Shown here one piece after another: positions 61,921 to 64,000 of a stretch of 64,000 bases of DNA. The position numbers were made by a program, and so were the translations under genes. The stretch is from positions 62,001-126,000 of the forward strand of contig DASPKU010000021.1 in the NCBI GenBank assembly GCA_035627955.1, in the 5' to 3' direction. Source of the DNA: Phycisphaerales bacterium (GTDB lineage Bacteria; Planctomycetota; Phycisphaerae; Phycisphaerales; UBA1924). Positions within the stretch are counted from its first letter, which is position 1; every line of letters begins with the position of its first letter. The notes beneath the pieces are model-generated. The model was not told where the DNA came from and made no database searches. It saw nothing but the letters and a program-made list of their open reading frames with translations.

Positions 61921-62691
61921 TCAGACGCGCCGCCGCCGGCGTGCCGCCAGGGCAAGGCCACCCGCCAGCACCGCCCCCACACCCGGCGAGGGGACTGTGT
62001 AGTTCACGATCAGCGTTGGGCGGGCCGACACATTGCTCGCCTCCCCCGAGGAGATCCGCTTGGCGATGCTGGTCAGGAACTCGAAGTGGCTGGTCATCAT
62101 CCAGCCGTAGTTCGGCTGGTTCCCGTTCACCCACGCCTGCACATCGGCGACCATCCCCGCACCCGTGAAGGTGTAGTTGCCGATGCCCCCGATCATGGCC
62201 GTGCCGCGGATGTCCGGCGAGAAGTCCCCCCCCGGCGTGGCCCACGCGCTGCTCGCGTCGCCGAAGAACCGGTAGTTCCACGTCGCGTCCCCCGCCGCGG
62301 CGTTGGTCCCCGTCCCCTGCCCGCCCGCGTTGCTCGCCCCCTCGCCCCAATCCGCCAGCATGCGGTACAGGTCGAACTGGTAGGTGCCCGCGATGGTCTT
62401 GGTCACCTGAATCCGCAGCGTGGCGCTGGTGATTGTCGCACCCGCCGGGATGCTCGAGAGGTTGAAGTGCAGCAGAGACCGCCGCCGGTACGCGTTCCCA
62501 AGCTCGTTCTGCTGGGCGATACCCCCCGCGAACAGGTCACCCTGCCCGCTGCTCAGGTCCGGCAGCCCCAGCATCTCGAACAGCGTGTTGTCCTTGTCCG
62601 GCGTCAGCGAGGCCGTCTGGGCCTGCGCAGCTGCACCCGCGAGCATCGACAATGCCACCAAACCCAGCGCACGCATTCTGGTGTCGGTCAC
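61921..62691 (-). CDS. DNRLRE-domain protein, second copy
   Basis: A 256-residue paralogue of the adjacent gene. Signal peptide (ALGLVALSMLAGAAAQAQ), DNRLRE-style domain (LTPDKDNTLFEMLGLPDLSS, RRSLLHFNLSSIPAGATITS, GMVADVQAWVNGNQPNYGWM), and the tail VPSPGVGAVLAGGLALAARRRRRV. The GTG start has GGGAGAG at good spacing; an ATG five codons in lacks one. Both genes share ADVQ.W and NYGWM/NFGWM segments, so they probably act in the same surface layer. Confidence 0.78.
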   Translation of the reverse strand: MTDTRMRALGLVALSMLAGAAAQAQTASLTPDKDNTLFEMLGLPDLSSGQGDLFAGGIAQQNELGNAYRRRSLLHFNLSSIPAGATITSATLRIQVTKTIAGTYQFDLYRMLADWGEGASNAGGQGTGTNAAAGDATWNYRFFGDASSAWATPGGDFSPDIRGTAMIGGIGNYTFTGAGMVADVQAWVNGNQPNYGWMMTSHFEFLTSIAKRISSGEASNVSARPTLIVNYTVPSPGVGAVLAGGLALAARRRRRV

Positions 62692-62911
62692 GGATCTCTC
62701 CCGATCGTTAGCCCACGAGGGTTGGGCTTCGAAAGGACGCTCTCAATCGAAAACTAACACAGCCGTTACCCGCGGCCACCAAACCACCGGATTTCCCGGA
62801 CTTCCCCCCGGGCCCTGCCACCCTCCAGAAGCGCAAACCCCGAATTCCCAACCACCACCCGACCACGCCTGTTACACTGCCCCTGAGGGCCGAGACACCA
62901 AGGGCCGACGC

Positions 62912-63139
62912 ATGGACTGGCGCTTCTGGAAGCACCGCGGCAGCATGGACGAGGGCGCGAGGGCCCGCCTCGAACACTCCATCTGGCTCACCGACGCGAT
63001 CGAGTCCGGGCGCGAGTACCCCCGCATCCCCACCCGCCCCGTCGTCACCGGCGGCTTCTCCCGCCTCCTTGTACGCCGCAACGGTCCCGACCTCGCCCGC
63101 CGCTGGTGGGACGCCGCCCTCTCCCGCGTCAACGACTGA
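62912..63139 (+). CDS. Small conserved-looking protein
   Basis: A 75-residue basic protein, MDWRFWKHRGSMDEGARARL to the end RRWWDAALSRVND. Many Arg and Trp; no signal peptide or membrane helix. It is separated by 49 bases from the next gene and preceded by AGGGCCGACGC, a weak ribosome site. No known family. Could be a nucleic-acid-binding small protein, but there is no proof. Confidence 0.55.
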   Translation: MDWRFWKHRGSMDEGARARLEHSIWLTDAIESGREYPRIPTRPVVTGGFSRLLVRRNGPDLARRWWDAALSRVND

Positions 63140-63188
63140 CCCACTCGGCACGTCAGCGGGGGACCCAGCCCGATACCCTGTCATCCCC

Positions 63189-64000
63189 ATGACCGACACG
63201 ACCGACACCGCCGCCGCCGGACCTGTCACCGCCCCCCTGTCCAAGGGCTGGACCCGCCAGATGGTCCTCATCGCCCTCGCCATGCTGGCGCTGGGCCTGT
63301 GGGGTCTCTACGACGCCACCATCAAGTACCCCGAGCGCGGCAGCCAAGCCGCGGAGTTCCTCGAGTACCAATACCTCCAGACGCTGGAGACCAACCGCAC
63401 CCTTCTCACGGGCGAGGCGAGCATCGCCGACCCCAAGGCGCGCCTGCAGCAGCTCCAGGCCAAGCACCGCGAGGCCGACCTGGGCCCCGGCCCCGAGCGC
63501 GACCTCATGCTCTGGCTCGAGCAGCTCAGCCTCATCGGCAAGCTCGACCCCGCGAACACCACCATCCCCCGCACCGACTTCCGCACCGACGAGAACAAGG
63601 CGCCGATAGCGGTGAAGGCCTCGCCGCAGGACCGCCTGACGTTCCTCCGCAACCGCTGGACCACCGCCACCGGCACCCGCAGCGCTTCCCCCCTGAGCAC
63701 CTTCGACATCCCCTTCCAGTGGATCATCCTTGTCGTGGGCGTCGGCTTCGCGGTCTACCTCTTCGGCCTTGTCGCGATCGCTAAATCCAAGAAGTACTCG
63801 TGGGACGCCGCCCAGCACCGTCTGACGCTGCCCAACGGCGCCACCCTCGTCCCCGCCGACATCGAGGAGTTCGACAAGCGCAAGTGGCACCGGCTGTACA
63901 TCACCCTGAAAGTCCGCGACTCGCACCCCCAACTAGCAGGTCAGCGGATCACCATCGACCTCAAGCGGTATGAGGCCGTGGAGCCCTGGGTACTGGAGAT
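63189..64000 (+). CDS. Membrane protein, truncated by the window end
   Basis: Open from an ATG to the last base (about 270 residues, no stop). Two membrane helices are clear: MVLIALAMLALGLWGLYDAT near residue 25 and FQWIILVVGVGFAVYLFGLV near residue 178. A soluble domain lies between them, and a beta-rich one follows (AAQHRLTLPNGATLVPADIE, WHRLYITLKVRD). No catalytic motif seen. It may act with the preceding 75-residue gene. The C-terminal end is missing, so no function is proposed. Confidence 0.7.
   Translation, partial: MTDTTDTAAAGPVTAPLSKGWTRQMVLIALAMLALGLWGLYDATIKYPERGSQAAEFLEYQYLQTLETNRTLLTGEASIADPKARLQQLQAKHREADLGPGPERDLMLWLEQLSLIGKLDPANTTIPRTDFRTDENKAPIAVKASPQDRLTFLRNRWTTATGTRSASPLSTFDIPFQWIILVVGVGFAVYLFGLVAIAKSKKYSWDAAQHRLTLPNGATLVPADIEEFDKRKWHRLYITLKVRDSHPQLAGQRITIDLKRYEAVEPWVLE

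Overview
The window is high-GC bacterial DNA, most likely a planctomycete of the Phycisphaerae (Phycisphaerales) type. The grounds are a divergent 16S rRNA gene standing apart from any 23S or 5S gene, secreted proteins ending in paired DFNNDGD..GTDQDIEAFF cassettes closing on a Cys (the 'GC-type dockerin' tail known from Phycisphaerales), many pseudopilins, a LEPR-like N-terminal motif on a secreted calpain-like protease, and small CxxCG[YF]xL...CPECG zinc-ribbon membrane proteins. No IS element, prophage, CRISPR array or tRNA was recognised.

Layout. 1-7.5 kb: end of a zinc-ribbon gene, dnaA with a hairpin-bearing 5' region, a GNAT acetyltransferase, a Tat-exported protein, rpmA, a LysR regulator, a DegT-type aminotransferase and a PIN toxin-antitoxin pair. 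7.7-16.2 kb: a tight type II secretion-like operon (F, G, I-, J-, K-, C-, L-, M-like, then a TPR lipoprotein) without the ATPase or secretin. 16.2-19.5 kb: mcsA-mcsB, a DUF421 protein, rpmB. 19.6-26.3 kb: secreted calpain-like protease, aconitase, and a two-gene DUF2325-like unit. 26.4-32.5 kb: a dockerin-tailed protein, three tandem pseudopilin paralogues, a small membrane protein and comF. 32.6-34.9 kb: a self-contained 16S transcription unit with promoter, boxA-like site, long structured leader, leader/trailer processing stem and terminator. 35-48.2 kb: a zinc-ribbon protein and a frameshifted copy of it, an O-GlcNAc-transferase-like protein overlapping phoU, mfd, an SGNH hydrolase, glnS and a HepT/MNT pair. 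48.3-54.4 kb: three more dockerin-tailed proteins and a fragment of a fourth. 54.5-64 kb: a degenerate ClpP-like protein, a degenerate metallo-beta-lactamase-fold protein, PilZ, NDH-2, cupin, HIT, two DNRLRE/PEP-CTERM-like proteins and a truncated membrane protein.

The most striking signal is a family of short palindromic repeats (CCACCGAGATG / CATCTCGGTGG, about ten copies). Most copies are intergenic and two sit next to T-tracts as apparent terminators. Two are inserted in frame inside the NADH dehydrogenase gene, read in different frames. A different 95-bp inverted repeat is inserted in frame in mfd, and a third 28-bp repeat lies in frame in comF. This looks like palindromic DNA that colonises coding sequence while keeping the frame open, comparable to the Rickettsia palindromic elements, but of different sequence.

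Functionally the window joins information-processing housekeeping (dnaA, mfd, glnS, rpmA, rpmB, 16S) with a large investment in protein export and surface display (type II-like assembly, pseudopilins, dockerin-tailed beta-propeller-like proteins, calpain, PEP-CTERM-like proteins).
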